In this document: piece after piece, positions 39,320-51,364 of the stretch
How positions within the stretch are numbered: position 1 is the first letter of the stretch
Layout: each line of letters starts with the position of its first letter
Source: Leptoclinus maculatus
Taxonomy: Eukaryota > Chordata > Actinopteri > Perciformes > Stichaeidae
Length of the DNA: 64,000 bases
Reading direction: 5' to 3'
Assembly: GCA_032191485.1 (NCBI GenBank)
Contig: JAVDOI010000042.1
Location: 124,001-188,000 of the forward strand
The notes under the pieces: generated by a model
The model's database searches: none
What the model was told of the DNA's origin: nothing
Seen by the model: only the letters and a program-made list of their open reading frames with translations
Translations under genes and position numbers: made by a program

Positions 39320-41125
39320 CGTAAATACCAATGAGGTAAATGATGCAGCAGTTAACTATATTTTGGTTTGTTATTATATCAATGCAATGCTGTTACCCTA
39401 CACTAATAAGCTTGCTCACATGTACCGGTAATGTTAGTTCTCCGGCAAAACTGTTTAAATGCACCAGTACCAAATTGCTTAGCTACATTAGTCAATAAAC
39501 CAGCAGTTCACAAATCTAGGGGCAGTATGTTTGCTGGTGGGAAGTGAGCTCAACAGCCGAGCAAAAGCAGCTGCCCACGCCTAGCGGCTGCAAATGGACT
39601 GACTCAGCTTGTATAAAGCGTACGTTAGCCAGCCCTGCCCACTCCCTCAGTCTCTCTACATCCACACACACACACACACACACTGTGGTGGAAAAAATTC
39701 CTATACCCGCTTTGCGTGAGTCTTTTAATGCTGAAGAATATAATACCAAAATCCAGGTTGTCTTTTAAGTATTTATTCTCTGCGCAGAGAAGGTTCAATC
39801 ATCACAACATAATGTTACAGACATTTCAGTCTCAGACTTTTGGTCTCAGACTGATAGGAACAACAATGGAAAACAAACGGTCAGCAACCAAAACAAGCGG
39901 CCCAAAGGCCTTGGTGGTGGAACATTGTCATACAACACAGTTAGTTATTGTGAACAGGCAAGGGAGAACTCTTCTTCTGCACACCAGAGACACGGTGAAG
40001 TTCAACAAAGTTCAGAGCAAAATTGACTTATGCATGAATACAATATACTGAGTAGAAATATATACTAAGTAAGTAGAAATATATACTAAGTAAGTAGAAA
40101 TATGTACTACGTAAAAAATTACCATTACAACACACACACAAACACACACAGACAGCAGCAGGTTTGGGGGGGTCGGGAATTAAATAATTTACATTTACTT
40201 TTCTTTTTTTTAGGTTTAGGCATTAAAACAACTTGGTTAAGTTTAAGAAAAGATCATGCTTTGAGTTAAAATGAGTTTGTTTGTTATGTAGTTACATAAT
40301 GTTACTTTAAACTTTAAATAATCAAAGTTGACTTTTGGTTTCAAATGGGACACAATCACCGGCCCCTTGAGTGAAAGTGTTTGTCAGTCCTGCCATAACT
40401 ACGTCCACATAGATACACAAACCACATAGTTTGAAGCTGAAGGCTACTGAGCAAGCTGTTGTATTTGACTACTTTTGAGTGAGAGCAGGCTGGTACGGGA
40501 CTGGTGATTTCTGACCTTGGTGTTGAATTGTTTGGATGTTTGGATTCACTGGGCTGGGTGGCTCATGGCTTCTCATGCATTTCATTGTTGATGTTTTTGC
40601 TTTCTATCTTTTTCTTTTCTATCTTGCTGTTCAGCACTGCCTGGAGATCACCTTTCAATTAAAATTTGACCAGTACTGCTCACCTTTTGATGGTATGGCA
40701 TTTACACATACATGTTTCAGCATTAGCACTATGTGGGACCACTATTTAATACTTTTTGGGTAGTGGTAGAGACTGCAGGAATGTAACATCATATTGTTTT
40801 AAAATGTCCTCCAATTGATCTTTATCATGCCCAAACAGCTCCCTTTTCTGTCTGTTTCCTTTAATCTTTCCACAATAACTTGACATGTCTTTATCTGTGT
40901 GTATATGTCACACACTCTTCTATCTTTCCCCCTCTTCTCTTCTCCCCCTCTCCCATCATTTCTGTCCTCCCACATCCATCCCCTGCTGGATAATCTGTTG
41001 CTGTAATCTGCTGTCATCTGTCATTGTTTCTGGATGGGACATTTGCAATGAGGCCAGATTATCATCTCATACCGTGACCTAACCAGAAGAGGATGAGGTA
41101 AAATACTCCCACTCATACACAGATG
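39320..41125. other. Intergenic DNA without recognised gene
   Basis: Contains a short (AC) run at 39665-39682, 'actaagtaagtagaaatata' tandem units near 40052-40100 and mostly unique-looking DNA. No domain or splice pattern was recognised on either strand. Confidence 0.45.
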
Positions 41126-41127
41126 GG

Positions 41128-41130
<3 letters not shown>

Positions 41131-41203
<73 letters not shown>
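41131..41203. repeat. (CA)n microsatellite
   Basis: About 36 CA units. Confidence 0.97.
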
Positions 41204-41204
<1 letters not shown>

Positions 41205-41206
<2 letters not shown>

Positions 41207-41965
41207 GAAATATGCCTGTTTTGGGAGAGACTGATGAATCAGGCAGAGGGAGCTTGGCTGTACCAGGCAGGTGAACCACAGTTCAACATTAAATAAATGG
41301 ATGGATGGATTGGAACTAGATAAACTTGTAGGGGAGATAATTAGATTCAGCTGTGGGACACTTCAGTCAGATCTATCCAATCACATCATCAAATTAAAGT
41401 TGCATTTTTACCGTACTCTTTTGGGTGTTTGGGAATGCATGTCAGCTAGCTAGCTGCCTAAGTTAGCAAACGATAACCACTGCTGTTCTTCATGTGACAG
41501 TTTTGTTTTCCTACATTGTCACATGGCAGCGCTTGCAGAGCAGCATGCTGAGCCGTGCCCATGCTTTGTTCAATGCAGCAAAAGGCCGTCATGGCACTGC
41601 GTAAGTCTTTGGAAATAATTTCAGAGCACAGTGGTGTCATTGTTGCGTTTTGGGTGAATTGGTGTTTTTTCTAGCCACCTATGGAAAGATATTGTCTGTG
41701 CATTTATTTGCAATTTGGTCACTCCACCAGAAATGTAGATACTGCGATAGCGATTTGACATGCGTCCACGTTTCCGCCATATTGGATCGGTCAATTTCCA
41801 CAATATCCAATTACAATGTGTATTGGTGGATTTGGCCTTCTTTACCAAATCCACTGCAACTTGCATAATTCTGAACCGGTTTTCATGTTTTTCTGTTTGT
41901 TATGATCGTGATTAATTGAACATGATACTGGTAACTTTTTGGAATAGAAAACAGATGCATATAAA
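41205..41965. other. Intergenic DNA without recognised content
   Basis: No gene or repeat edge recognised before the hAT end at about 41968. Confidence 0.4.
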
Positions 41966-41967
41966 CT

Positions 41968-42300
41968 AGGGATGCACCGATACCACATTTTTTTCAGACC
42001 ATATACAAGAACAAGTTCTTACATGTGGGTGACTGTGGCTCAGTGGTAGAGTGGGTTGTCCTTCAATCAGAGCATCAGCAGTTGCTGATGATCACTAGTT
42101 GCTCCCGAAGGCTGTGCACCTTGCATGGTAGCCCCTGCCACAAGTGTATGCATGGGTGTGAATGACATATAGTGTTAAAGCGTTTTGAGTGGTGGTAGGA
42201 GTAGACAAGTGTATACAAGTACAAGTCCATTTACCATTTTCATGTGAGTACTTGCCGATCCTGAGTAAGATATGAGTATGTAATACCATTACAGTTTAAA
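41968..42300 (+). mobile_element. hAT left-end fragment interrupted by a SINE
   Basis: Starts TAGGGATGCACCGATACCAC, a common hAT terminus, followed by 'gaccatatacaagaacaag'. It continues after the SINE with 'gtacttgccgatcctgag' and 'atgagtatgtaatacc', subterminal sequence of the same kind. No right terminus found. Confidence 0.65.
42028..42240 (+). repeat. SINE with 6-bp target duplication
   Basis: The tRNA-like head 'gtgactgtggctcagtggta' with A-box is followed by the common body ('cttgcatggtagcccctgcc') and tail ('agtccatttaccatttt'). CATGTG flanks it (42022-42027 and 42241-42246). The B-box part is shortened. Confidence 0.85.
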
Positions 42301-42417
42301 AAAAAATATTTATTTAAATTTTCATTTCAACATTGTGTTTTCCTGATTCAACAGAGCATAGCTTGCAGTGGGGGTGTTAATTATTAACCGTACTATCAGT
42401 TAAACAGTTATATTACA

Positions 42418-43305
42418 ATTTGACACACACAGGGATTTGAGGGAATTGGAAGGACATTTTAAATGTAGTTTCATAAACTTTGTTCAGGAACAGGGCCACG
42501 CCCAGAACACAGCTCATTTCCTCTGCACAGAGTATTTAAGCACAACGAACCCGTTCACTTCCTCTTCGACTCTTGTCTTCACATCCCTCCCCCCAACCCC
42601 GTTTTTGTCATCCTCTCTCTCTCTCTCTCTCCCGCAGGATTACAGGAACAATAGGGGACTCTGCACCGCCAGAGCTTCCGAAGAGACAGCCCCCACCCTA
42701 CCGTCTCCAGTTCCCTCCAGCCACCGGACATCAACGGTCCCCCATCGATCGCCTAACCTCCTTTCTACAAACCCTCCTCGTTTCTTCTTCCTTACATCCC
42801 TTCATCTCTTTATCCCTACCCTACATCCCTTCATCCCTCTACCCTACATCCCTTTATCCCTCTACCCCTACCCCTACCCTACATCCCTCTACCTTGACCC
42901 TACCCCACATCCCTTCATCTCTTCATCCCTACCCCACATCCCATCATCCCTCTACCCTACTCCCCTTCATCCCTCGACCCCTTCCGCTTCTTGAATCTAA
43001 CAATCATTCCACTATGCAATAAACCTCTCGAAACTCATACTGTTATTGGCGTGGTCCTTGTTAGTGAAATCTGTTGTCTCACAGAATATCTCTGCTAATT
43101 TCCCCCATTAGCAGACCTAGGTCTATTCTAGGTTTAGAATTTGTGCAACATTTTGTAAAGAACTCAGTTATTTGCTCTTGCAACATTTATTTCCCATTCA
43201 TCTCAATACAATGTAATGTAATGTAATGCAAAGATAGACCACTGATAGACAAATGAGGAATGTATTAAAGTATGGAATGCAGTTTCAGCAGGTGGAGGTC
43301 TGTTT
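42418..43305 (-). repeat. Inverted repeat arm, right copy, interrupted
   Basis: Reverse-oriented partner of 34803-35083. Homology covers 42418-42464 and 43071-43305. The part between is a 602-bp insertion flanked by AAAT. Confidence 0.9.
42465..43066 (+). mobile_element. Solo-LTR-like insertion
   Basis: The uninterrupted sister copy at 34.8-35.1 kb shows the target as 'ttttaaatctg'. Here AAAT is duplicated on both sides (42461-42464 and 43067-43070), a 4-bp duplication. The insert has a TATA-like 'gagtatttaagcac' near 42530 and a polyadenylation-type 'gcaataaacc' near 43017, as an LTR would. Its ends read GTAGTTTC and TTAGTG rather than TG and CA, so the class is open. About 200 bp inside (42780-42980) is a C-rich pyrimidine minisatellite of 'ccctacatcccttcat' units. 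Confidence 0.6.
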
Positions 43306-43309
43306 AATT

Positions 43310-43597
43310 GCCATAGTGGTATCTGGTGCCACAGTATATCACATTTCTTTTTTCAATCAACGCTTAAATGTACAAAACGTACAAAATGTAAACCATACTT
43401 TGGTGTACAAGTACGGTATCATGAGCACAGTATATGACCCCATATTGTTATTGGTGAATCCCTATCAAACACTATATACCTGTTCAAACTCATCCATCAG
43501 GCTCTGCCAATGAATCTAATGTAATTTATACAGAGCCTGGGCTTCCCATCTTTATTAGGAATGAGGACCACAGGAAACAACCAAACAGAGGTCATTA
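43310..43597. other. Spacer left of the LTR retrotransposon
   Basis: No recognised feature. The left part of the 5' LTR may have been lost here. Confidence 0.35.
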
Positions 43598-43813
43598 TAA
43601 ACATCAGTGTGTAGCTGTGTGCATGTGATGTTTTGTTAATCTAAGTTACCTTTATGATGAGTTGAGTTATAATCAGTTAAGCTAAGCTGGTTTTTGTTTG
43701 TATGTTTGGCATGTGTAGCAGGGCCACTTTAAATACCTTTTGTTTTCTGGACAAAGTTTCTCGTGTCTGCCTCCTACCACTTTCCAAGCCACTCCAGTCA
43801 GGCTTTCCTCACA
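43598..43813 (+). repeat. 5' LTR (partial) and primer site
   Basis: Matches the 3' LTR from 'aacatcagtgtg' to 'ctcaca' with shared 'gatgagttgagtt', 'gttttctggacaaag' and 'ccaagccactcc'. The left part may be truncated; no TG start or target duplication was found. The sequence just after it, 'tttggtggcagtggtaggat', is where the primer-binding site should be. Confidence 0.75.
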
Positions 43814-43851
43814 TTTGGTGGCAGTGGTAGGATCCAGGCCAGTAGAGGAAA

Positions 43852-44193
43852 ATGTCAACCAGACAAAAGAAACCTCAAGCAGCTGAGTGTCAACAGGAAC
43901 AGTCCCAAGATGTCTGTGACCAACAAGAGGCAGCAGGTGGCCAACCCCTGGAGCAAGAAATGGCTAAACTGTTGAGACTTCTGCAATCCCTGATGCAACA
44001 GCAGGCTGACCGCGATGTCAAGACAGAGCATGAGCGTAAGCGACAGGAGGAGAGATGGAAGCGAATCCAGCACCAGTTTGTCCAGCTCCAACACCAGGTA
44101 CGTAAGGACCGCCAGGATCATCAGCAGCTGATGGAAGGTGCAGCAGCCACATCCACCCACTCCATAGAATTTACAGCCGATCTATGGAGCTAA
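43852..44193 (+). pseudogene. Gag N-terminal fragment
   Basis: A 113-codon frame beginning MSTRQKKPQAAE right after the LTR leader. It has a coiled-coil-like Gln/Lys/Glu-rich stretch (residues 40-95, with repeated heptad-like LLRLLQ and LQHQV). Position and composition identify it as the start of gag. The frame ends where foreign-looking DNA begins. Confidence 0.65.
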
Positions 44194-45103
44194 ATCCAGG
44201 TCAAAAGTTTTGTTCATTTTAAAAAAAAATTTTAACCTGAAAGTTCAAGTTGTGGTCTTGAACATTGAAAAATACAGCAATGTATTCAAAATAAAAATAA
44301 GTGAATGAAAAGTTTTTTTGGGCTGAATATGATTTTGATTCAGTTCTGGAATTTGAGTGAGAGCATAACAAAGGCCGAGGACCTTCCTCAACCACATTGC
44401 CTTCAGGTAATGTGGGCACCGCGAGAATTATGATTCAACACTTTCTATACACCATATTCACATGATTGCAAGTAAAAAGAATTACGCTAGTGCCAAAATT
44501 CTGTTTAGTAAGCTGTTTTAGCCTCTACTTGGCACGAATCACAGTAAAAGAGCAATAAACTATGCCATATTGGGCCGTTCAACTACTACACTTTAATATC
44601 TGACGTTTCGCACTACCACAAACCACTGAACGCAGCGTAGTATCCTTGCGATGGCAAGCTCAAAATGTGGCAGCGGCAGCTAGTGTGCCACTGTGTGGGA
44701 GAGGTGCCGCGGCAGTTTAGCCTTTATTTGTCATTATTTGACACTATGTAACAATACATTAAGGTCCTTGAAGGTATGACTGTTGGTAGTTGTAATTGGT
44801 TTAGTAAAAAAATGCCGAATTTTAATAGTATGGCTACTCGTTTTTATTAAACTAAGCTAATGTAGGCTAACATCAGTTGGCACTTGTTGCCATGGCAACT
44901 ACACCAGCAGACTAAACTGGAGTGAATGAGCGGCTATGCTAACGAATTTCATTGCACAATGGATTTATGAATTCAGAAAAATATATTTTCAAAAAGAAAC
45001 AGAGGAAAACATCTCTCTACCTGTGGTGATAAATAAAACATATGTATGTTCGCTGCATTAGTTTACTCCTGACAGAAGCGCTCACTTAAAGGTAAACTCC
45101 CTC

Positions 45104-45300
45104 TTGTGGCCAGATGGGTCAATGATGCTGGTCTTCAATCTGGACCTTCATACCTGGATTAAAGAGCGAAACCTAAAGACCCCAAAAGAAGCAGCAGAAT
45201 TGGCTAAAGCTTTCCTGGCTGCCCGCCGCCCATCAAAAGAGTACCTCCCAGCCAAGCCCCACCCACCCCATCGAGTAAGCTTGATGGTGGTAATGAGTTT
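45104..45300 (+). pseudogene. SCAN-like capsid fragment of gag
   Basis: Reads LDLHTWIKERNLKTPKEAAELAKAFLAARR, given here only as its key parts: the LHTWI start, the EAAELA helix and the AARR end. This is the last helix pair of a SCAN-type domain. Vertebrate SCAN domains are known to descend from Gmr1-like gag, so the match fits the element type. It is followed by a Pro/His-rich spacer. Confidence 0.75.
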
Positions 45301-45309
45301 AGACCTAAC

Positions 45310-45520
45310 AAAACGAGAGTAGCTCTCCTAGATTCAGGAAGCAATCGCACCATAGTCAAACAGGACAGTCTCCCTAGGGATGTCATTTTTTGTGGAGGGA
45401 CAGTTGACATTTTCTGTATTCACAGTGACAAAGTAGGTTACCCCATAGCTGAGGTAGCTATCCAGGTTGAAGGTCAAGACTACTTGCTTTCAGTGTATAT
45501 TCAAGTGTATTTGAACATCA
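45310..45520 (+). pseudogene. Retropepsin-like protease fragment
   Basis: A frame reads ALLDSGSNRTIV near 45320, containing the DSG catalytic motif of retroviral-type aspartic proteases, then GGTVDIFCIH and YPIAEVAIQVEGQ, a beta-strand-rich pattern. A frameshift or stop follows near 45530 (isoleucine/valine-rich part broken). Confidence 0.75.
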
Positions 45521-45889
45521 GGTTGTGTTAGGCTCTGATCTCCCTATCCTTGCTGAACTGACAACCAAGCAGTCTTGTGAGGCTAGAGCTAGCTGCACCA
45601 GTGAAAGTTTGCTAGCTGTCACTAGGTCAGAAAGCAAGCAGTGGTGTGGGAGGAGTTGCCTTTTGCAAACGAGGAAGTGCCTAGCACACCAGACAGTTTA
45701 AGGAATGGAAAAGCAAGAGACAGCGAAGACAGGACAGAGTAAGGGGAACAAAAGTAGCTGAACAGGTGTCGAAACCTTTAAAATACTACCTTTTTGCCAT
45801 TCCTAGTGACATTGCTAAGATACAGAAAGAAAACTCCCCACACTTACAACATTGTTTTCTAAATGTGTGTCTGAGTCAACCCAAGAGAT

Positions 45890-46832
45890 GTGTAGAGGAA
45901 AGGAAGCATTTGTGGTCAAGGGAGACATGTTGTATTGCCGTAGCCAGATTGGTGACCGACCAGTTAGTCATTCCCCAGAGATTGAGGCCCACAATCCTTA
46001 ACCTGAGCCACTCTATCCCTTAGGCAGGAAAAAACATTTGGTAGAATGGTTACCCGTTTCTATTGGCCCCAGCAGTAAGCTGACACAGTAAATGTAGGCC
46101 AACTAGAAAGGAGTAGTGAAGGCCACAAGTTCATACTGGTAGTCTGTGATTATGCCACAAGATATCCTAAAGTCTTTTCCTTGAAGAAGATCAAGGCTCG
46201 CCAGATTGTCAACTGCCTCATTCAGCTGTTTTCCAGTCGGAATCCCAAAGGAGATCATCACAGACCAAGGCACCGACTTCACCTCAAGTCTCCTGAAAGA
46301 AATTTACAGCATGCCGGGAATTGAGGGTGTAAAGACCAGTCCCTACCCATCCACAAACAGATGGGCTCGTTGAGCGCTTTAACAAGACCCTCAAGTCTAT
46401 GTTGAGGAAGTTTGTGAATGGCTTAAATTCTTGCTGTTTGCATACAGAGAGTTCCCACAAGCATCTACAGGGTTTTCACCTTTCCAGCTGCTATATGGAC
46501 ATTCAGTGAGGGGTCCAATGGATGTCTTGAAGGAAGCCTGGGAGGGTCCCATGCTACGACAGCAGTGCAATGAGCTCTCATATGTCCTAAAGATGAGAGA
46601 CAAACTGGACCAATTTCAGGAGCTCGCAAATAGTAATCTGGCTCAAGCACTGCAGCGACAGATGAAGAGTTATGACAAGGCTTCTTGGAGGAGAGTTTTC
46701 CAGGAGGGCCAGAAAGTTCTCTTATTGCTACCAACGTCTGACTGTGGTCTCCTTGCCAAGTGGCAGGGGCCATATAAGATTACAAAAAAGGCCGGCCCAG
46801 TCACTTATGAACTCTTTTTACCAGACCGTTGA
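45890..46832 (+). pseudogene. Integrase remnant
   Basis: Zn-binding region at about 45890-46030 in two frames, then the core from about 46130: LVVCDYATRYPKVF holds the first catalytic Asp; the second and third acidic positions lie around 46262 and 46372 in shifted frames. The C-terminal part is open from 46431 (REFPQASTGFSPFQLLYG, then WQGPYKITKKAGPVTYEL). Several frameshifts make it non-functional. It lies upstream of the RT of the same element, on the same strand. Confidence 0.85.
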
Positions 46833-46837
46833 ATAAA

Positions 46838-47902
46838 GTATGAATTCAATTAAATGAAATACATTTTTGTATAGCCCAAAATCACAAATTACAAATTTGC
46901 CTCAGAGGGCTTTACAATCTGGGAAAAAACTCCCCCAAAAAGAACCTTTAACGGGGAGAAAAGAAGGAGAGACCTGTGGGAGAGCAACAGAGAAGGGATC
47001 CCTCTCCCAGGATGGACAAAAGTGCAATAGATGTCATGTGTACAGAATGAACAACATAACAGAGTTACAACAGATTCAATGCATATGACAGAACCACGGC
47101 AGGAGGGAAGACCAGGGTCCAGGTATAACCAGGATCCACGGAAACCCGCGAGGTGAGAAAGCACAGAGACTCTGGTGAAGAAGCAAATTCAGTAATGTGC
47201 ATTAATGGTATAGGTATTATAAAATAGTAATGTGAGTAATAATAAAAATGATATTAGCAGTGGGAGTCAGCAGGGCCATGGCGGGAGGAAGGACCAAGGT
47301 CCAGATATAACCACGATCCATGGAAACCTGTGAGGAGAGAAAGCACAAAGACTCCAGGGAAGAAGCAAAGTCAGTAATGTGCATTAATGGTATCGGTAAT
47401 ATAATTAATAATGTTAATAATAAAAATGGTACTAGGTGTCAGCGGGAAGAAGGACCAGGGTCCAGATAAAACTACGATCCATGGAAACCTGTGAGGCGAC
47501 AAAGCACAAAGACTCCGGGGAAGAAGCAAAGTTAGTAATGAGCATTAATGGGACATCAATTCATACAGAAGGAGATGAAGAAGAGGAGAGAGGAGCTCAG
47601 TGTATTCTAGGAAGTCCCCCAGTAGTCTAAGCCTATACCAGTTTATCTAGGGGCTGGTCCAAGGCAAACCTGAGCCAGCCCTAACTATAAGTACTATTGA
47701 AAAGGAAAGTCTTAAGCCTACTCTTAAATGTGGTGAGTGTGTCTGCCCCCCGGACTGAAATGGGAAGCTTGTTCCACAAAAGAGGAGCTTGATAACTGAA
47801 GGCTCTGGCTCCCATCCTACTTTTTAAGACTCTAGGAACCACTCTAGGTATCAAGTCTTTAATGGTAACCTTCTGTAAGAATTGGTAGACCAACCAGAGC
47901 AT
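46838..47902 (-). mobile_element. L2-type LINE 3' end inserted in the LTR retrotransposon
   Basis: On the minus strand the ORF2 C terminus is open from 47902 to 47681 (SRMGARAFSYQAPLLWNKLP, then TLTTFKSRLKTFLF), the usual end of L2/CR1-like fish LINEs. Its 3' UTR runs to 46838 and finishes with 'tttgtgattttgggctatac' and 'attgaattc', the L2-style tail. The UTR includes three imperfect tandem units of about 180 bp (near 47090, 47270 and 47440) with 'accagggtccag' and 'atccatggaaacc'. It is 5' truncated. The target duplication is unclear ('agacc' on both sides). Confidence 0.85.
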
Positions 47903-48074
47903 TCTTCAACATTGTGGGCACGCAGAGTTGTTGACGAGGAAGAACTTCAGCAGCGATATTTTCCCTCTTCAACTGAGACTCCAGTGTTTCCAGTCATCTT
48001 ACGACAGAAAAATGCCGGGAACTACAGGCTCACATGCAAAAAGAAAGCCAGGTTCTACAAACCTCATTGAACAT

Positions 48075-48400
48075 CAAATCCATCTGCATTCAGCAGAACA
48101 GCTGCCAATCAGGGACACCACCTGCCGCATTCCAGGCAGAGTTGTTCCAGGACTGAAGCAAGAAGTGGAGGAGATGGTGGCTACAGGAATCATCGAGCTG
48201 TCTGTGAGCAGTGAGTGGTGTAGCCCTGTGGTGTTGTTCCAAAGAAGGATGACCCTAAACTGAGATTCTGTGTTAACTTTTCAAAGTTAAATGCCTTTGA
48301 TCCCTATCCAATGCCAAGGGTTGATAAACTGATTGAGCGCTTGGGAAATGCCAACTTCCTCACGACCCTTGACCTGTGTAAAGGGTACTGGCAAGTGCCC
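48075..48400 (+). pseudogene. Reverse transcriptase, first half
   Basis: Blocks IPGRVVPGLKQEVEEM, SSEWCSPVV, MPRVDKLIERLG and TTLDLCKGYWQVPL are readable, the last being the motif with the first catalytic Asp of RT. A frameshift lies near 48235. The sequence stops at the TTAA where a piggyBac element inserted. Confidence 0.88.
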
Positions 48401-49003
48401 TTAACTCTTTGGCAATTTTCTCTATTTTTAAATGTTTTCTTAAATTCACCTTTTAAGGCACTTTCATCTATGATACATACCCCTGTCTTATATCAAAATA
48501 TGCAGAACAATAGCAGCTATCTATATAATGAGGCACCAAGTGTCCTAAGGCACTGTGTAAAGCGATATTTTGGCCCAAAGTCAAATTTTTTGAAATTCTT
48601 CAAATCTCTACTTTACTCATGTGGATGAATTGTTTTGGTGCTCGAAATTGGTTTACCAAAGTCTTAGGTTCACACAAGTAGTGGAATATATGAATAAAAT
48701 AGTAGATAAATGTATAATAAATGTCTAAAACCAAATTTTGTAATATCGTTTTTTGAGTAGGTGTTGTCACTTTACTTTCACCACTAGAGGGACTGTCACT
48801 TTACTTTCACCACTAGAGGGACTGTCACTTTAGAGGGACTGCGATAAAATGGGACTGAGTAATGACTTCATACTACAAGCTTCATGGGATGTGTGCAAAT
48901 GAAAAATTAACATTACAACAGTTTTTGTTTTCAAACCAAATTTATTTACTAAATATAAAAACAAAACAGAAAAACACTCTATTTACAATATTGTTTCAGT
49001 TTC

Positions 49004-49600
49004 TCAACTCTTGTGCCATGCTGCGAAACAGTTTCTGTCCAACTGCATGCAGAGGGCAACATCACACTCCTGGCATTTCCACGGTGTGTCCTTTCGCTGA
49101 CCTTGGCTATGGCAATGTTCACACCTCCTGCGACTCGTGGCGGCTTTCAAGCTGGGGCCTGCTGCACTTTCGGCAGCGATGGGCACAGGAATATGACCTG
49201 CAGGTGCCCGGGCAGGAGCTGTGCGGAGAGGCATGCCACAGAGCGCAGCACTCAGCTCCTCCATGAAAGCTCTGTGTGTCATGGGTTTTGTTTGCTGGGC
49301 CAGACAGAGTTCCTTGTGAATGATGTAGCTGTTGGTGGTGGCAATGTCCAGAAAATGATAAAAAAGGTTCCTGTACCAGCGCATGGTTTTGTGTTGTGCA
49401 GAGTAGTATTGAATGAGCTGGTCTGATCGATCAACTCCACCCATGTGTGTATTGTACTCTGCAACTGGTGTGGGACAGGGGACTGATAACCTTGACCAGG
49501 AGCCATCTTTGTGTTTCACCTTCCTCTGCACAGTTTTCCCAGAGTATGCTGTGTGAATTGTGGAGCAGACCGATACTTCCCTCGTGTCCATCCATTTCAC
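49004..49600 (-). pseudogene. piggyBac transposase C-terminal part
   Basis: A 198-codon open frame of the piggyBac/PGBD4-like family. MKWMDTREVSVCSTIHT begins it, followed by EYNTHMGGVDRSDQLIQYY, which carries a conserved catalytic-domain Asp pair, and then helices with WYRNLFYHFLDIA. The tail is the cysteine-rich zinc-binding domain: CEHC, CQEC and a late Cys-His set near the stop (residues 160-195). The upstream core (49870-49625) is in another frame, with the DDE centre missing between, so the protein is broken though this piece is intact. Confidence 0.9.
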
Positions 49601-50375
49601 AAAGACGATGGGGTCATCACGGATCCATCTTATGGAGCCTCTCTCTGACTTCTTTGTGAGGGCGTTGTTCTACAGAAGATATTGTTCTGTATCTCTCCTG
49701 TGGCATGATGTGTGATGGACTACACACGGAAAAGAAGTGATTCAGCCTCCAGTAATCCGCAATACTGTCTAGTTTTACTAGGGCCATGTACAGAAGCAAC
49801 CCAATGTACTTGTAGAAAAAACCTACGTCCAAGTCGGTCCATGTGTACTTCTTTCCTTCTGCTAGTCGTTTAGCAGCCTGCCTGTTTGTGTTTCGACACA
49901 GTGTTTGTACTGTTTGTACAAAGAAGAAAAGTTTGAAGAGGTCGAGGGGTGTATATGTGGAGGTGGAGCTGAGCTGTGGCCCTGGTGTCCGAGCTGGTTG
50001 AAACCTGGAGACAGGGGGAGCAGTGTCCGGTTCTTTGTCTGTCTTCCAAGACAGCGGAGGTGGGGGCGCTGGTGCATGGGGTGCTGGTCGTTTAGATCAG
50101 GGCCTCTTTGCTGGCGATGATGGTCGTTGAGCTCGGGGGGCACGGCGGGAGTTCTTTGCTGGCGGTGGTGGAGGGGCTGGTAGGGATGGCTGTGGTGGAG
50201 GTTGTTGAGCTCGGGGGGCACGGGGCATCTTTGCTGGCCGGGCTGGTAGTGATGGCGTCTTTGGTGGGTGCTGCAGAGATGCCGCATGTTCAAAAATATT
50301 GAACAGTCATTACTACTAAGTTCATGATAAGAACTCCCTCCCTTTGTCCTTTCTCCCCCCCCCCCCCACACACAC

Positions 50376-50549
<174 letters not shown>

Positions 50550-51364
50550 CTTTATTCATCCCCAGGGGGGACATTTGTATGTTACAGCAGCAAAGAAATA
50601 CTGCAGCAAACAAAGTAACAGAGTAAAAATAAAAATGACTGACGGTCACATTTAGCTAACAAGCTACACGAGCTAACATATCAAGGACTCAAGGATTCAT
50701 GTCTCAAGAGGATTGGAAAAACTTGTCCATGCATTCATCTTCAGTAACACTCGACTAAGTGCATGTTTACATGTCTCTGTAAAAAGTTAATCAGAACGCT
50801 GCATTTCGATGCAAACGTGCTAACGAACAAGCTAACAAGCTACACGAGGTAAACAATGAATTTACCCATCTTCAAATAGATCTTGATTATTCTGGTAATC
50901 CTCTTCGTCATATGAATCGAATCCATCAGGCTCTGAAGCTCCTCCGTCATCCTCGCTGCTGCTGTGCAAAACCGCTGACAAGGCCTCGTTCAACGTAAAC
51001 TTCCTCTTCGCCATGGTCTCTGTTGTGTCTGGCCTCACGTAATGTCGACTGATTTATAGTAAGGTGATGGGCGGTCCTTAGTGATTTCCTGAGTTGATTG
51101 GTTAGTTTCACACAAAATGTAAATGGCACATGGATCCATGAATCACAGAGCTCGATAAACGTGCTCTGTCTCTGTAACTATCATAGCTCGCTGTGTGAGT
51201 CACGTACAATCTCGTGAGAATATGGACACGGAAGTGGAGAATCTACAGATTCTGGCAATATTCGAAACATTTTTCTGTACCGTTTTTTGACGGAGATATT
51301 AATAGAAATATTGAGTGAGCGCCGCATAAACGCATTGCTGCATTCGTGGACTCCACAGTGTTAA

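Noticed and set aside
42028..42110. tRNA gene
   Set aside because: The A-box-like head is followed by SINE body and tail and has a target duplication; no cloverleaf pairing.
42437..43022. Pro/Ser-rich secreted protein
   Set aside because: Derived from the pyrimidine minisatellite of the LTR-like insert; crosses the insertion junction.
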